Counted from the first letter of the stretch, positions 34,716 through 42,397 are shown. The stretch: 44,118 bases of DNA from Oscillospiraceae bacterium (GCA_014799365.1 JAAVIF010000005.1:31047-75164); one strand, 5' to 3'. Translations and numbers: made by a program. Notes: generated from the letters alone by a model not told the origin.

Positions 34716-34764
34716 TTTTCCTCATACGGCGGAGGGGGTAAAAATTTTCCTCAATCGGCGGAGG
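34716..34764. repeat. Direct repeat in the thrC leader
   Basis: TTTTCCTCATACGGCGGAGG (34716-34735) and TTTTCCTCAATCGGCGGAGG (34745-34764) differ at two adjacent positions and are 29 bp apart. The first copy begins 16 bp upstream of the thrC start codon. Confidence 0.7.
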
Positions 34765-34772
34765 ACCTTTTT

Positions 34773-34955
34773 AAAACTGCGTTTTGGGTGGGTGGTGGTT
34801 TTCGGAGTGACTGCCGATTGGTTGGTTTGTAAAGCTGCGCTTTGGCTATGGTTATTTGCAATAAGTGCTGACTTACTAATTCTTAGAACTGCGTTTTATG
34901 TGATGATTTTTTTATATGAAAATGCCAATTTACCGTTCTTGTAAAGCTGCGCTTT
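34773..34955. repeat. Four periodic mini-palindromes
   Basis: AAAACTGCGTTTT (34773-34785), AAAGCTGCGCTTT (34831-34843), AGAACTGCGTTTT (34885-34897) and AAAGCTGCGCTTT (34943-34955) are short stem-loops with a CTGCG centre, spaced 58, 54 and 58 bp. The following bases TTATGTGATG are shared by copies 3 and 4, so this is an old tandem array of about 57-bp units. Confidence 0.65.
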
Positions 34956-35007
34956 ATGTGATGCTTTCTTTTCTCTCGGATGCGAGTGCAACGCGCCTCC
35001 CGCGGGG

Positions 35008-35101
35008 CTTAAGGTGACACCAAAGGGGGAGAGAGGGGGAAACTGCAAACCCATCAAAGCGGGGATTTTCCCCCTCTCTCCCCCTTAGGTTTCACCTTAA
35101 G
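35008..35101. repeat. Long inverted repeat with purine/pyrimidine arms
   Basis: The arm 35008-35042 (starting CTTAAGGTGACACC, then GGGGGAGAGAGGGGG) pairs almost perfectly with 35066-35101 (CCCCCTCTCTCCCCC, ending CACCTTAAG), leaving a 23-nt loop. The loop side CAAAGCGGGGA (35054-35064) recurs inverted near 35136-35147. It could act as a bidirectional transcription stop, but no T run follows. A dispersed repeat unit is likely. Confidence 0.7.
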
Positions 35102-35412
35102 AATCCTTTCCTTATCCCCCTCACTCCCACTTTTCCCCGCTTTGGAAGTTGGTGTGGTTTAAAGGTTTTATTCTCGGCTCTGTTTTTCCTAAAATCTGTG
35201 TGCGATAGTCCCTTAGGAAGTTGTCGGTGAAATTATTGGGGCTTTATTCACGTTCGGGTCGCAGGCGTTCCGTTATTATTAGGAGGTTTCATTGGTGACG
35301 TTGGCAGCTCCCATTGGTTTGTGCAATGTATGATTACACTTGCTCTCCCAATTAAGCTGTACCGCCCTATCAGTTAAAACTGCTCCTTTTACAACAGCTG
35401 CCCTACAACGGG

Positions 35413-35490
35413 GGCGGAGCCAAATTTTCGCCGTAGGCGAAAATTTTGAAATGCTGACGCATTTCAGCTTGCTTCGCAAGCGGCTCCGCC
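35413..35490. repeat. 78-nt perfect four-way-junction sequence
   Basis: A closing stem GGCGGAGCC (35413-35421) with GGCTCCGCC (35482-35490) encloses three abutting perfect hairpins. They are AAATTTTCGCC/GGCGAAAATTT (35422-35446, loop GTA), TGAAATGC/GCATTTCA (35447-35466, loop TGAC) and GCTTGC/GCAAGC (35467-35481, loop TTC). No base is unpaired at the junction. The rest of the gap (35102-35412 and 35491-35649) shows no gene that I can support. Confidence 0.85.
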
Positions 35491-35649
35491 GCCGCTCAAC
35501 CCTGCTGTCCTGCGCCGCCTTTCCTGTTTTTCCAATTAAAAAACGCTGATTTCCGCTCTTTCAAAATCCGTATACAAGTAATCGTTTAAAGCAATATTAT
35601 AACATATTTTTAACATAAAAGCAAATTTTTACAGAAATTTTATGCGCCT

Positions 35650-36042
35650 TTATAAATTCATCGCCGTAAAATCCGCCTTATAATACTCTATATCCAGCAC
35701 CTGCGGATACTTATCCGTGGTAACGGTAACATAAGCGGTATCAAAACGGCGGTAATACTCCTTATACCTCGGATTATCCTCAACAAATCTTTCGGAAGCG
35801 TTGATTATTCTCCTCATCTTCGCTTTGGTCATAGCGGCCGTACCGTCGTCAAAGGCGTTAAACTTACGTGTCTTGACCTCGACAAAAACAATAAATTCAC
35901 CGTCCAGCGCGATAATATCGATCTCCCCGCCCTTTACGCGGTAGTTTCTTGCTATTATCTCACTGCCCTTTTCTTCCAACAGTCCGCATACCGCGTCTTC
36001 TCCCGCCTTTCCCCTAAGTTCGGCGGCTTCGGTTCTGCTCAT
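35650..36042 (-). CDS. yraN: YraN/UPF0102 family nuclease-like protein
   Basis: This 130-aa protein has the YraN hallmark GKAGEDAV near the N-terminus and GGEIDIIALDGEFIVFVEVKTRK at about 37-59. The latter carries the Glu-Asp-Glu-Lys pattern of restriction-endonuclease-like folds. The function is unproven. It overlaps rnhB by four bases at the end of the rplS-lepB-rbgA-rnhB-yraN run, its usual place. Confidence 0.93.
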   Translation of the reverse strand: MSRTEAAELRGKAGEDAVCGLLEEKGSEIIARNYRVKGGEIDIIALDGEFIVFVEVKTRKFNAFDDGTAAMTKAKMRRIINASERFVEDNPRYKEYYRRFDTAYVTVTTDKYPQVLDIEYYKADFTAMNL

Positions 36043-36704
36043 TCTTTCTCCTTATAATACTTAAGCTTTCCTTCCTTTGCCTCCAGCTTACGCAAAAAGA
36101 AACGCCTGTGGTCGGGCGTAACTCCGAACTGCTTCAAAGCCTCGATATGCTGCGCAGTGCCGTATCCCTTGTTGGCCGCAAAGTTAAATTCGGGATAACG
36201 GACGTCCAATTCTCTCATATATCGGTCACGCGTCACCTTTGCCAATATGCTTGCCGCCGCTATGGACGCGCTTACGCTGTCGCCCTTTACGATAGCCCGT
36301 GTTTTTACTTCAAGCGGAGGAAGCCTGTTTCCGTCTATCAGCGCGATGCCCGGAACAACATTTAAACCTTCTGCCGCGCGCTTCATTGCCAAAAAGGTGG
36401 CGTTTAATATGTTTAATTCCTCGATCTCCTCTACTGTGGCAAAGGCAACGGAATACGAAACAGCTTTTTTGATTATTTCCTCGTACAGCTCTTCTCTCTT
36501 TGATTCCGAAAGCTTTTTGCTGTCGTCAAGTCCCTCTATAAAAACGCCGTCGTCAAAAACGACCGCCGCGGCATATACCGCTCCTATCCACGGACCTCTG
36601 CCGGCTTCGTCTATGCCGCATAAAAGACCGTTTTCCGCCCTTACCGTCTTGTCGTATTCAAATCGTTGTCTGCATTTAAGCAGCTTTTCCTGTTTTCTGT
36701 CCAT
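36039..36704 (-). CDS. rnhB: Ribonuclease HII
   Basis: This 221-aa enzyme cuts RNA in RNA-DNA hybrids and at single ribonucleotides. The catalytic GIDEAGRGP is at 30-38 (Asp32, Glu33). Further acidic residues lie in the LDDSKKLSE and ALIDGN regions. Where many family members read GPLAGPV, this one reads GPWIGAV. ATG 36704 is chosen over a TTG at 36749 that would overlap rbgA by 23 bp. The ribosome binding site is weak (AAAAGAA), so coupling to rbgA is likely. Confidence 0.94.
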   Translation of the reverse strand: MDRKQEKLLKCRQRFEYDKTVRAENGLLCGIDEAGRGPWIGAVYAAAVVFDDGVFIEGLDDSKKLSESKREELYEEIIKKAVSYSVAFATVEEIEELNILNATFLAMKRAAEGLNVVPGIALIDGNRLPPLEVKTRAIVKGDSVSASIAAASILAKVTRDRYMRELDVRYPEFNFAANKGYGTAQHIEALKQFGVTPDHRRFFLRKLEAKEGKLKYYKEKE

Positions 36705-36726
36705 TTCTTTTACCGATTTTATATAT

Positions 36727-37581
36727 TTATTGTACCTGCGGCTCCTCAAGCGTGATCTTTCCTAATTTGCCGCTTCGGTATTCGTCAAGCAAAGCCGCCG
36801 CCGCTCTCTCGGTGTCGGGTTCTCCCCCCGAGATCATCATTCCCCTTGCTCTTGCGATAAGCTCACAGATGCTGCCGTCAAGGGTTTTCAGCTTGTAGCG
36901 TTCCGTCAGCCGTTCGGGGTAATGCTCCTTAAGATACTCTCCGAGACTGTTTGCCAAGGCTTCGGTGTCCACTACATCGTCCTTTACCGCTCCCGTAAAG
37001 GCCAGCTTTTCCGCAACGTCCTTGTCCTCAAACTTAGCCCAGAGTATTCCCGGCATATCCAGCAGCTCCACTTCTTTGTCGATAGTCACCCACTGCTTGC
37101 CCCTTGTAACTCCGGGACGGTCGCCTACGGTGGTCTTTTTGGAATTTGCCATTCGGTTTATAAAAGAGGATTTTCCCACGTTGGGAATACCTAACACCAT
37201 TATCCTCAGCATTCTGCCTATCATGCCTTTTTCGCGCCTTTTGACAAGCAGATCGTTCAATTCCTTTTTCAAAAGAGGTACAAAGCTTTTTATCCCTTTT
37301 CCGCTTCGGCAGTCGCAGCACAATACCGCATATCCCTGCTTCTGATAATACCTTTTCCAACGCTCGGTGGCGCGGTCGTCGGCATAATCGCATTTGTTCA
37401 GCAGGATAATTCTCGGCTTGCTTCCCACAAGCTCGTTTATAATGGGATTGCGGCTGGATTCGGGAATCCGCGCGTCAACTATCTCAACCACCGCGTCCAC
37501 CTGCTTAAGATCCGCCTCTATCATTCGGCGTGTCTTGGTCATATGCCCGGGAAACCACTGTATATTTCCTTCGTAGCTCAT
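36727..37581 (-). CDS. rbgA: Ribosome biogenesis GTPase RbgA/YlqF
   Basis: This 284-aa circularly permuted GTPase is needed for late 50S assembly. The G4 motif LLNKCD (about 57-62) comes before G1 GIPNVGKSSFINR (about 131-143), and G3 is DMPGILW. The N-terminal NIQWFPGHMTKTRR is the family signature. It overlaps lepB by four bases and is in its standard operon between lepB and rnhB. Confidence 0.96.
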   Translation of the reverse strand: MSYEGNIQWFPGHMTKTRRMIEADLKQVDAVVEIVDARIPESSRNPIINELVGSKPRIILLNKCDYADDRATERWKRYYQKQGYAVLCCDCRSGKGIKSFVPLLKKELNDLLVKRREKGMIGRMLRIMVLGIPNVGKSSFINRMANSKKTTVGDRPGVTRGKQWVTIDKEVELLDMPGILWAKFEDKDVAEKLAFTGAVKDDVVDTEALANSLGEYLKEHYPERLTERYKLKTLDGSICELIARARGMMISGGEPDTERAAAALLDEYRSGKLGKITLEEPQVQ

Positions 37582-38246
37582 TTTAAAACTCCAATCCTGT
37601 CAAAAGGGTATATCCGAAAAATCGCTTTTCCCATAATATAGCGCACGTCTATACAGTCAACGTAGTAATCCGCGCTTTCGTCCTTTACGTATCTGCTGTC
37701 GGTGGAATGATTTCTGTTGTCTCCCAGTACAAATACCGAGTTTTCGGGAACCGTTACCGGGTACTCGGCGTTTCCCAGATTGTCGGCGTTGATAAGCTCC
37801 TTTGCGTAGTTTTCGTACAGCGGCTTTCCGTTGCGGTAAACAACGCCCTCTTCGTCAATATATATTTCGTCTCCCTCAAGACCGATGACCCGCTTCACTA
37901 TCATTTCTCCGCGTCCGCCCGTTTCGCGGTTGGGAAGCCCTTCCGCCCATACGGCGATTATATCTCCGTAATCGGGCTTATAAAAAAGCCGATATATCAC
38001 AACTCGGTCGTTTTCGTGCAGCGTCGGCTCCATTGACGAGCCTATCACCAAGCTTATGCTTAAAACAAAGGTTAAAATCAAAAAAGCGGTAATGACCGAC
38101 TCCAAAACAGTTTGAACGTACAGATAAAGCTCTTTCGGGCGGTCTTTTGCTTCGGTCAGGCCGGGATTATCGTTGTCGAAGCTGCCGAGCTCCGATATTG
38201 TGTCTTCGCTTTTCTCGCTTAAATGCCTTGGTACATATCTGTTCAT
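37578..38246 (-). CDS. lepB: Signal peptidase I (first copy)
   Basis: This 222-aa membrane protease removes Sec signal peptides. One membrane segment spans about residues 48-68. The Ser-Lys dyad is Ser71 in GSSMEPTL and Lys118 in IVKRVIGL. The box GDNRNHSTDSRY and a C-terminal IFRIYPFDRIG are also present. The cytoplasmic N-terminus is about 45 residues. AAAGG precedes the ATG. It shares its operon with a second, longer paralogue at 38406. Confidence 0.95.
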   Translation of the reverse strand: MNRYVPRHLSEKSEDTISELGSFDNDNPGLTEAKDRPKELYLYVQTVLESVITAFLILTFVLSISLVIGSSMEPTLHENDRVVIYRLFYKPDYGDIIAVWAEGLPNRETGGRGEMIVKRVIGLEGDEIYIDEEGVVYRNGKPLYENYAKELINADNLGNAEYPVTVPENSVFVLGDNRNHSTDSRYVKDESADYYVDCIDVRYIMGKAIFRIYPFDRIGVLK

Positions 38247-38288
38247 TTATCTGCCTTTCAATTATGCCGAAGCTTTTTTACACCGCTC

Positions 38289-38386
38289 TTTGTTTTAAAA
38301 TATTTTTAAACAAAGGAGAGTACTACAAACAAATTTCCATGCACCTCATACTATTCTTAAGCTAAAAAGATTCTGAACCGCTTAAG
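38289..38386. repeat. Two hairpins between the lepB genes
   Basis: TTTGTTTTAAA (38289-38299) pairs with TTTAAACAAA (38305-38314), with one bulge. CTTAAGC (38356-38362) pairs with GCTTAAG (38380-38386) and encloses CTAAAAAGATTCTGAA, which also occurs at 30551-30566. In the leftward mRNA these lie between the two signal peptidase genes and may limit read-through. Confidence 0.55.
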
Positions 38387-38405
38387 ATTAGCATCCGTCA
38401 AAATG

Positions 38406-39245
38406 TCAGTCCATAAAGCCAAAGGTATTAAAGGGAAAAATCGAAAATACCGCGCGTCCCGCGATATAGTTTTTGTCAATAAAGCCTATTACGCTTAAAA
38501 GACGGCTGTCCTTTGAGTTGTTTCGGTTGTCGCCCATTACAAAATAGCTTCCCTCAGGCACCGTATAATCAACATTGCTTTGCATATCCTGTCTTAACGT
38601 GGTAACGGTGTTTATTGCGTGTCCGTCCTCGTAAAGTATTCCGTTTCTTGTTTCCAGGGCAAGCATCTCGTTGTTGCGGTAAACCGTTCCGCTTTCAAAG
38701 TCAATTCTTATGGTATCTCCGGGAAGTCCTATGATACGCTTTACTATCGGCTTTCCCCCGTCAAGCTTTGCCGCCTGAACTATAACTATATCATTATAAT
38801 CGGGAGTATAGAAAAGATCGGATACCACAAGCTTTTGTCCGGCGGTCAAAGTGGGGTTCATGGAATCGCCGTCAACGGTATTTATACGAATGATAAAAGT
38901 AAATATGAGTACGATAGCGATAACTGCCGTTAAAATGCTTTCCAGCCAGTCAAACACCTCGTTTGCCGCTGTGTGCGCGTTTTCGGCGGCTTCCTTTTTT
39001 GCTTCCTCACGCTGCTGCAATTCAAGATGTCTTGTGCTTTTTACCTCAATGGGGTTTAATTCCTCCTCAAGCCGCTTCTCGTCGCTGCTTTCGAGAAATT
39101 TTTTGTACTCCTCGGGGTCGATGGCAGCCATTGTGTTATTTTCATCTTCCTCATGATGCCTAAAATATTCGTTTTGTTCGGATAAATACTCCGTAGGGTC
39201 GATCGCTTCCATAGTTTCGTTATTGTCTTTTTCTTCGTCCCACAT
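38406..39245 (-). CDS. lepB: Signal peptidase I (second copy) with extended, repeated N-terminus
   Basis: This 279-aa paralogue has Ser128 in DGDSMNPTL and Lys169 in IVKRIIGLPGD, box MGDNRNNSKDSR, and a membrane segment at about 103-119. The roughly 100-residue acidic cytoplasmic N-terminus holds the repeat TMEAIDPTEY (11-20) and TMAAIDPEEY (38-47), followed by a charged helical stretch. ATG 39245 is chosen because AAGGAGGT is just upstream; the longer frame would run through the rplS stop. The role of the extension is unknown; it could bind a cytoplasmic partner. Confidence 0.93.
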   Translation of the reverse strand: MWDEEKDNNETMEAIDPTEYLSEQNEYFRHHEEDENNTMAAIDPEEYKKFLESSDEKRLEEELNPIEVKSTRHLELQQREEAKKEAAENAHTAANEVFDWLESILTAVIAIVLIFTFIIRINTVDGDSMNPTLTAGQKLVVSDLFYTPDYNDIVIVQAAKLDGGKPIVKRIIGLPGDTIRIDFESGTVYRNNEMLALETRNGILYEDGHAINTVTTLRQDMQSNVDYTVPEGSYFVMGDNRNNSKDSRLLSVIGFIDKNYIAGRAVFSIFPFNTFGFMD

Positions 39246-39295
39246 ATAAAAACCTCCTTGGCATATCCCATATATTCGTAATATAATAGGAAAGA

Positions 39296-39368
39296 CTGCA
39301 CCGCATATCTTAACCGAGCAAAGTGAAGCCGTGCTGCCGCACCTGTCAGCGTAAGATATGCAATGCAG
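39296..39368. repeat. Inverted repeat between rplS and the second lepB
   Basis: CTGCA..GCATATCTTA (39296-39312) pairs with TAAGATATGC..TGCAG (39352-39368) across a 39-nt loop holding GTGCTGCCGCAC. No T run follows in the leftward direction, so a partial attenuator or mRNA-stability element is more likely than a terminator. Confidence 0.55.
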
Positions 39369-39405
39369 CCTTGAAACTCCTAAGTTAGCATTGTAGAATT
39401 GCAGA

Positions 39406-39750
39406 TTAGTTAAACTTGCTCTTAACCTTAGCCGCTTTACCAACTCTGTCACGCAGATAGTAGAGCTTTGCTCTGCGAACCTTGCTCATTCTTACTACCT
39501 CTACCTTTTCAACCGAGGGAGCGTGAAGAGGGAAAACTCTTTCAACGCCGCAGCCGTGTGATACTCTGCGAACGGTGAAGGTCTCGGAAACGCCGCCGTG
39601 CTTCTTGGCAATAACCGTGCCTTCGTAAACCTGTATACGGGTCTTGTTTCCTTCTGTGATCCTTACATGTACCTTGACAGTGTCGCCTACCTCAAACTTA
39701 GGCGCGTCCTGCTTGATACTGTCCTGTGCGATAAGCTTCAGTGCGTCCAT
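39406..39750 (-). CDS. rplS: 50S ribosomal protein L19
   Basis: This 114-aa large-subunit protein sits at the interface with the small subunit. The central [26 protein letters not shown] and the ending [28 protein letters not shown] are the L19 signature. ATG 39750 is chosen because GGAGGAACAC is directly before it; the extra 23 residues of a longer frame are not L19-like. It is the first gene of the leftward operon through yraN. Confidence 0.97.
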   Translation of the reverse strand: MDALKLIAQDSIKQDAPKFEVGDTVKVHVRITEGNKTRIQVYEGTVIAKKHGGVSETFTVRRVSHGCGVERVFPLHAPSVEKVEVVRMSKVRRAKLYYLRDRVGKAAKVKSKFN

Positions 39751-40045
39751 TTTTTGTGTTCCTCCGTTTTCTTCAGACAATCTTGCATTACTTAATAAAA
39801 TACGCTTGTCAAATTGCATTTCATAGGCAAGTCAAATTACCTGCAAAGCGTTTGGGCGCACTTTCACGCTTTCAGCCCGAAAGTGCTGTGCAGCGGATTG
39901 TCAATAGTTATGTCGAACAGTTTTATGTTCGGGCATTACTCACGTTTCCGACATATCCTTTATACCAATCTCCTTTTAAACTGACATAATACCCACAGTT
40001 CTAAAAGGGTTTAGTATTAAATATATCGTAACGGTATCAAATGCT
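39751..40045 (-). promoter_or_regulatory. Long structured leader of rplS, with a family B repeat
   Basis: The predicted leader is about 290 nt. It contains the palindromic repeat 39961-40018, with stem CCTTTTAAACTG/CAGTTCTAAAAGG and core identical to 12880-12893. A stem TATGTCG/CGACATA (about 39911 and 39953) and GCACTTTC/GAAAGTGC (about 39860-39885) follow. L19 leaders with autogenous control are known in Firmicutes, but I could not confirm that motif here. The rest of the gap to 40164 is AT-rich promoter DNA. Confidence 0.5.
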
Positions 40046-40050
40046 TTAAT

Positions 40051-40079
40051 ATTATATCACTTTCACCGAAAAAATGCAA
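40051..40079 (-). promoter_or_regulatory. Promoter of the rplS operon
   Basis: On the minus strand TTGCAT (40079-40074) and TATAAT (40056-40051) are 17 bp apart. Transcription would start near 40044 and read rplS, both lepB genes, rbgA, rnhB and yraN. Confidence 0.75.
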
Positions 40080-40164
40080 GCATAATTTTATATTTTATCA
40101 AATTTATTATTTCGGAGGTGTTTTTAACCGCTTTTTGGTTGATTTTTTACAAAGGCACAGGCGG

Positions 40165-40752
40165 TTATCTCGTTTTCAGCAAAAAGTCTATCAAAAAAAG
40201 ATACACCGTAACGGAAACCGCCGTTAAATTCACCGCGCCCGTAAACAACAGCAGCAATGCCGCGGCAGCCGACAGCAGACAGCACGCCGTTTCGGTTATA
40301 TTAAGCAGCCTTTCGGCGGCAAAGTACGGCAAAAGCTTATAACACATCTTTTCAAGAAGCCGCCGTCCGTCAAGCTCACCCATTGGCAGCAAATTAAAAA
40401 TACCTATAACAAGATTTGCCCCTCCGAACAGCAGCTTGTAAATGCTGTCTTTCGGGAGAATAAGGCAAAACAGCGCGAACAGGCAGAAATTCACGGCGCA
40501 CCCCGCTCCCAGAACCAAAGCGGAAGCGTCGTACCGCTGTTTTATACAGATCCCGCCGCCGCTGAAGATTATTTCCTCGGGCAGCTTTTTTTCGGCAAGC
40601 ATAACCAAAAGATGCCCCAGCTCATGACAAAAGCAGGCGCAAAGGCAGTATATACCGTAACCGCTTTTATCAAAGGCAAGAAACACCCCCACCACAGCGA
40701 AAAAGGAAAAATCAAGCCCTATACATATCCCGCGCAATTTAAAGCTTACCAC
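40165..40752 (-). CDS. Site-2-type membrane metalloprotease (peptidase M50)
   Basis: This 195-aa polytopic membrane protein has the zinc motif HELGH (43-47) in a membrane helix. A second motif, NLLPMGELDGRRLL (120-133), carries the third zinc ligand Asp128, as in SpoIVFB-type proteases. The catalytic residues are intact. Such enzymes cut substrates within the membrane, often to release regulators; SpoIVFB activates a sporulation sigma factor. Whether this one is a SpoIVFB orthologue is not decided. It overlaps the preceding small membrane gene by seven bases. Confidence 0.85.
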   Translation of the reverse strand: MVSFKLRGICIGLDFSFFAVVGVFLAFDKSGYGIYCLCACFCHELGHLLVMLAEKKLPEEIIFSGGGICIKQRYDASALVLGAGCAVNFCLFALFCLILPKDSIYKLLFGGANLVIGIFNLLPMGELDGRRLLEKMCYKLLPYFAAERLLNITETACCLLSAAAALLLLFTGAVNLTAVSVTVYLFLIDFLLKTR

Positions 40753-41030
40753 CTGAAAAGCCGCTCCAGATACGTGCTTATGTTTAAATAAAGCTCGGGG
40801 GCAAACAGCTCGGCAAGCTTGTAGACCGCGCAGAACAAAGCGGTAAAGATAAGCTGAAAGGCTATTATGCTGCCCTCCGTTTTCTTTTTCACTTTTTTTG
40901 GATCGGTGAAAAATTTTATCTCCTTTATTTGGGGTACGGGAGTCAATTCGCCGTCCCGAGCTTCACGCGTTTCCGCCGCATCAATTTGAACTCCTGTCGG
41001 ATTTTCCGCGCCGTTTGTTAATTCCTGCAT
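40746..41030 (-). CDS. Small single-pass membrane protein coupled to the M50 protease
   Basis: This 94-aa protein is not recognised. It has an acidic N-terminal half, a basic DPKKVKKKTEG stretch and one membrane segment (about 54-74, IIAFQLIFTALFCAVYKLAE), followed by a short tail. GGAAAGGAG is upstream. It overlaps the protease gene, so the two are probably made together. A partner that holds or inhibits the protease, in the way SpoIVFA does for SpoIVFB, is a reasonable guess, but it lacks any M23-like domain. Confidence 0.7.
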   Translation of the reverse strand: MQELTNGAENPTGVQIDAAETREARDGELTPVPQIKEIKFFTDPKKVKKKTEGSIIAFQLIFTALFCAVYKLAELFAPELYLNISTYLERLFRW

Positions 41031-41104
41031 TTTCTTTGCTCCTTTCCATAACTTGTCCTTAATAAATTATATTAAAGGATTTTAAAAAAATGCGGGATCA
41101 CGGT

Positions 41105-41617
41105 TTATTGCTCAACGTTTTTCTCTTTTTTGTATTTGCGTGCCAGAATCAATATCATAATCCCCATAGCCGCAAGCAGTACAAAAAACAGCGCAAGAAT
41201 CACATTTTCCGATACCATTCCGTCCTTGACAAAAAAGTTTTCAAAACAATCCTGCTTTTTGTCGAACATATACACAGGTAAAAATATCCCATAGCCAAGC
41301 ATAAATGAGGCCTGATATTTAAGGGGCATTGTTCCCTTGATACCGAACAGTGAGCCTTTGCACGCGTTTTTTATAAGCCAGAACATGTATGAGATTCCAT
41401 AAAACAGCATAGTAGGAGCGATCATGCTTTCGCACCACCGCGGACCGCACTCGTTTATTACAATATTCAGGCAGGTCAGGATAATAAAAAGCGTCATCGC
41501 CTGCATCGTTATACGAGTGCGCAATACGCTTTGCCGCTCGTCAAAAACATCTTTTGTTTCGACCGGCTCGCCGTTTATCATTTTTTCGCAAAATTTGTCA
41601 AAGGATTTTAAGCTCAT
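41105..41617 (-). CDS. Membrane protein of unknown function, paralogue 1
   Basis: This 170-aa protein has four predicted membrane segments (about 38-57, 66-83, 102-120, 136-157) and a conserved cytoplasmic start MSLKSFDKFCEKMI followed by VFDERQSVLR. It is clearly related to the next gene, sharing MSLKSFDKFCE, DERQ, WC(E/D)S..AP and the SLFGIKGT/ALFGINGT turn. The function is unknown. It is third in a leftward run behind an XRE regulator, an arrangement often seen for small regulated membrane proteins. Confidence 0.75.
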   Translation of the reverse strand: MSLKSFDKFCEKMINGEPVETKDVFDERQSVLRTRITMQAMTLFIILTCLNIVINECGPRWCESMIAPTMLFYGISYMFWLIKNACKGSLFGIKGTMPLKYQASFMLGYGIFLPVYMFDKKQDCFENFFVKDGMVSENVILALFFVLLAAMGIMILILARKYKKEKNVEQ

Positions 41618-41628
41618 TTTATTACACC

Positions 41629-42147
41629 TTAACCTTTCTTTTCATTGTCGGACGGCTCCGCTTTTTCGGTTCTTTTTGCAAGAACAAGAGTTGCCGCCGC
41701 ACCGATAAAAATAAGCAAAAATGATATTCCGCCGACAAGCTGTGCCGTCAGCATACCGTCGTGAAAAACTCCGCCCTCATCGGCAAAATCGAAAAGAAAC
41801 GGCACGCACCAAAGAACCGACAACACCATAAGTATGCCTGCCGACCACTTCGCGGGAGCGGTGCCGTTTATGCCGAACAGCGCGCTGCTGAAATGGCAGC
41901 GCAGTATCCAATAAATATAGCATACCGCCGCTATCAGTGCCATAGGAGCCAAAAAACTGTCGCACCACTGATATATCCTATCCATAACAGCAGTGTTGGC
42001 AAAGGACGCAAAGATGTAAATCAAAAGAGCTTCCGTTGTCAGCTTGGAATTAACCTGCCTCTGACGCTCGTCAAGAATTACCTTTTGAGAGCCGGGCTCG
42101 GACGTTATTATCATTTCACAGAATTTATCAAAGGATTTTAAACTCAT
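41629..42147 (-). CDS. Membrane protein of unknown function, paralogue 2
   Basis: This 172-aa protein has four predicted membrane segments and the shared start MSLKSFDKFCEMII with DERQRQVNS. It arose with its neighbour by tandem duplication; the two starts are nearly identical while the rest has diverged. It lies 18 bp after the XRE gene and 11 bp before paralogue 1, so the three are one transcription unit. Confidence 0.75.
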   Translation of the reverse strand: MSLKSFDKFCEMIITSEPGSQKVILDERQRQVNSKLTTEALLIYIFASFANTAVMDRIYQWCDSFLAPMALIAAVCYIYWILRCHFSSALFGINGTAPAKWSAGILMVLSVLWCVPFLFDFADEGGVFHDGMLTAQLVGGISFLLIFIGAAATLVLAKRTEKAEPSDNEKKG

Positions 42148-42165
42148 TTTTATAATCCGCCTTTC

Positions 42166-42363
42166 TTATTCCTGCCAGAACAATTCGTCAAGGGTTTTGC
42201 CCAACGCCTTGCAAATAGCTATGCAAAGATTTATCGTGGGGTTGTAGTCGCCGTTTTCCACCGCGCTTATGGTTTGTCGGGTGACGTTTACTTTTTTGGC
42301 AAGCTCGTCCTGGGATAAATCAAGAGCCGCTCTTGCCGATTTCATCTTAAGATTTTTAGCCAT
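42166..42363 (-). CDS. Small XRE-family HTH regulator
   Basis: This 65-aa protein consists almost only of an HTH domain: ARAALDLSQDELAKKVNVTR then QTISAVENGDYNPT, ending LDELFWQE. It resembles the short Cro-like regulators that control an adjacent membrane protein gene. The ribosome binding site (AAAGG) is rather far, about 11 bases. It is first in the operon and probably controls it through the palindrome at 42398. Confidence 0.9.
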   Translation of the reverse strand: MAKNLKMKSARAALDLSQDELAKKVNVTRQTISAVENGDYNPTINLCIAICKALGKTLDELFWQE

Positions 42364-42397
42364 TCTTTATTTGTACCTTTCCGAAAAGAACTTTTGT

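Noticed and set aside
34773-34955. CRISPR-like array
   Set aside because: The repeats are only 13 bp, imperfect, and the intervening segments are themselves partly related. No cas genes are nearby.
35320-35385. tRNA-like D-arm on the minus strand (AGCTTAATTGGGAGAGC)
   Set aside because: The D-arm looks good and the ends are weakly complementary, but the anticodon and T arms are missing and the length is only about 64 nt. Not a functional tRNA.
35279-35479. 66-codon minus-strand open frame in the repeat-rich gap
   Set aside because: It runs through the four-way-junction sequence, has no ribosome binding site and is basic and low-complexity. Treated as a by-product of the repeat.
39246-39452. 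Extension of the second lepB to 39452
   Set aside because: It would overlap the end of rplS and lacks a ribosome binding site, while AAGGAGGT precedes the ATG at 39245.
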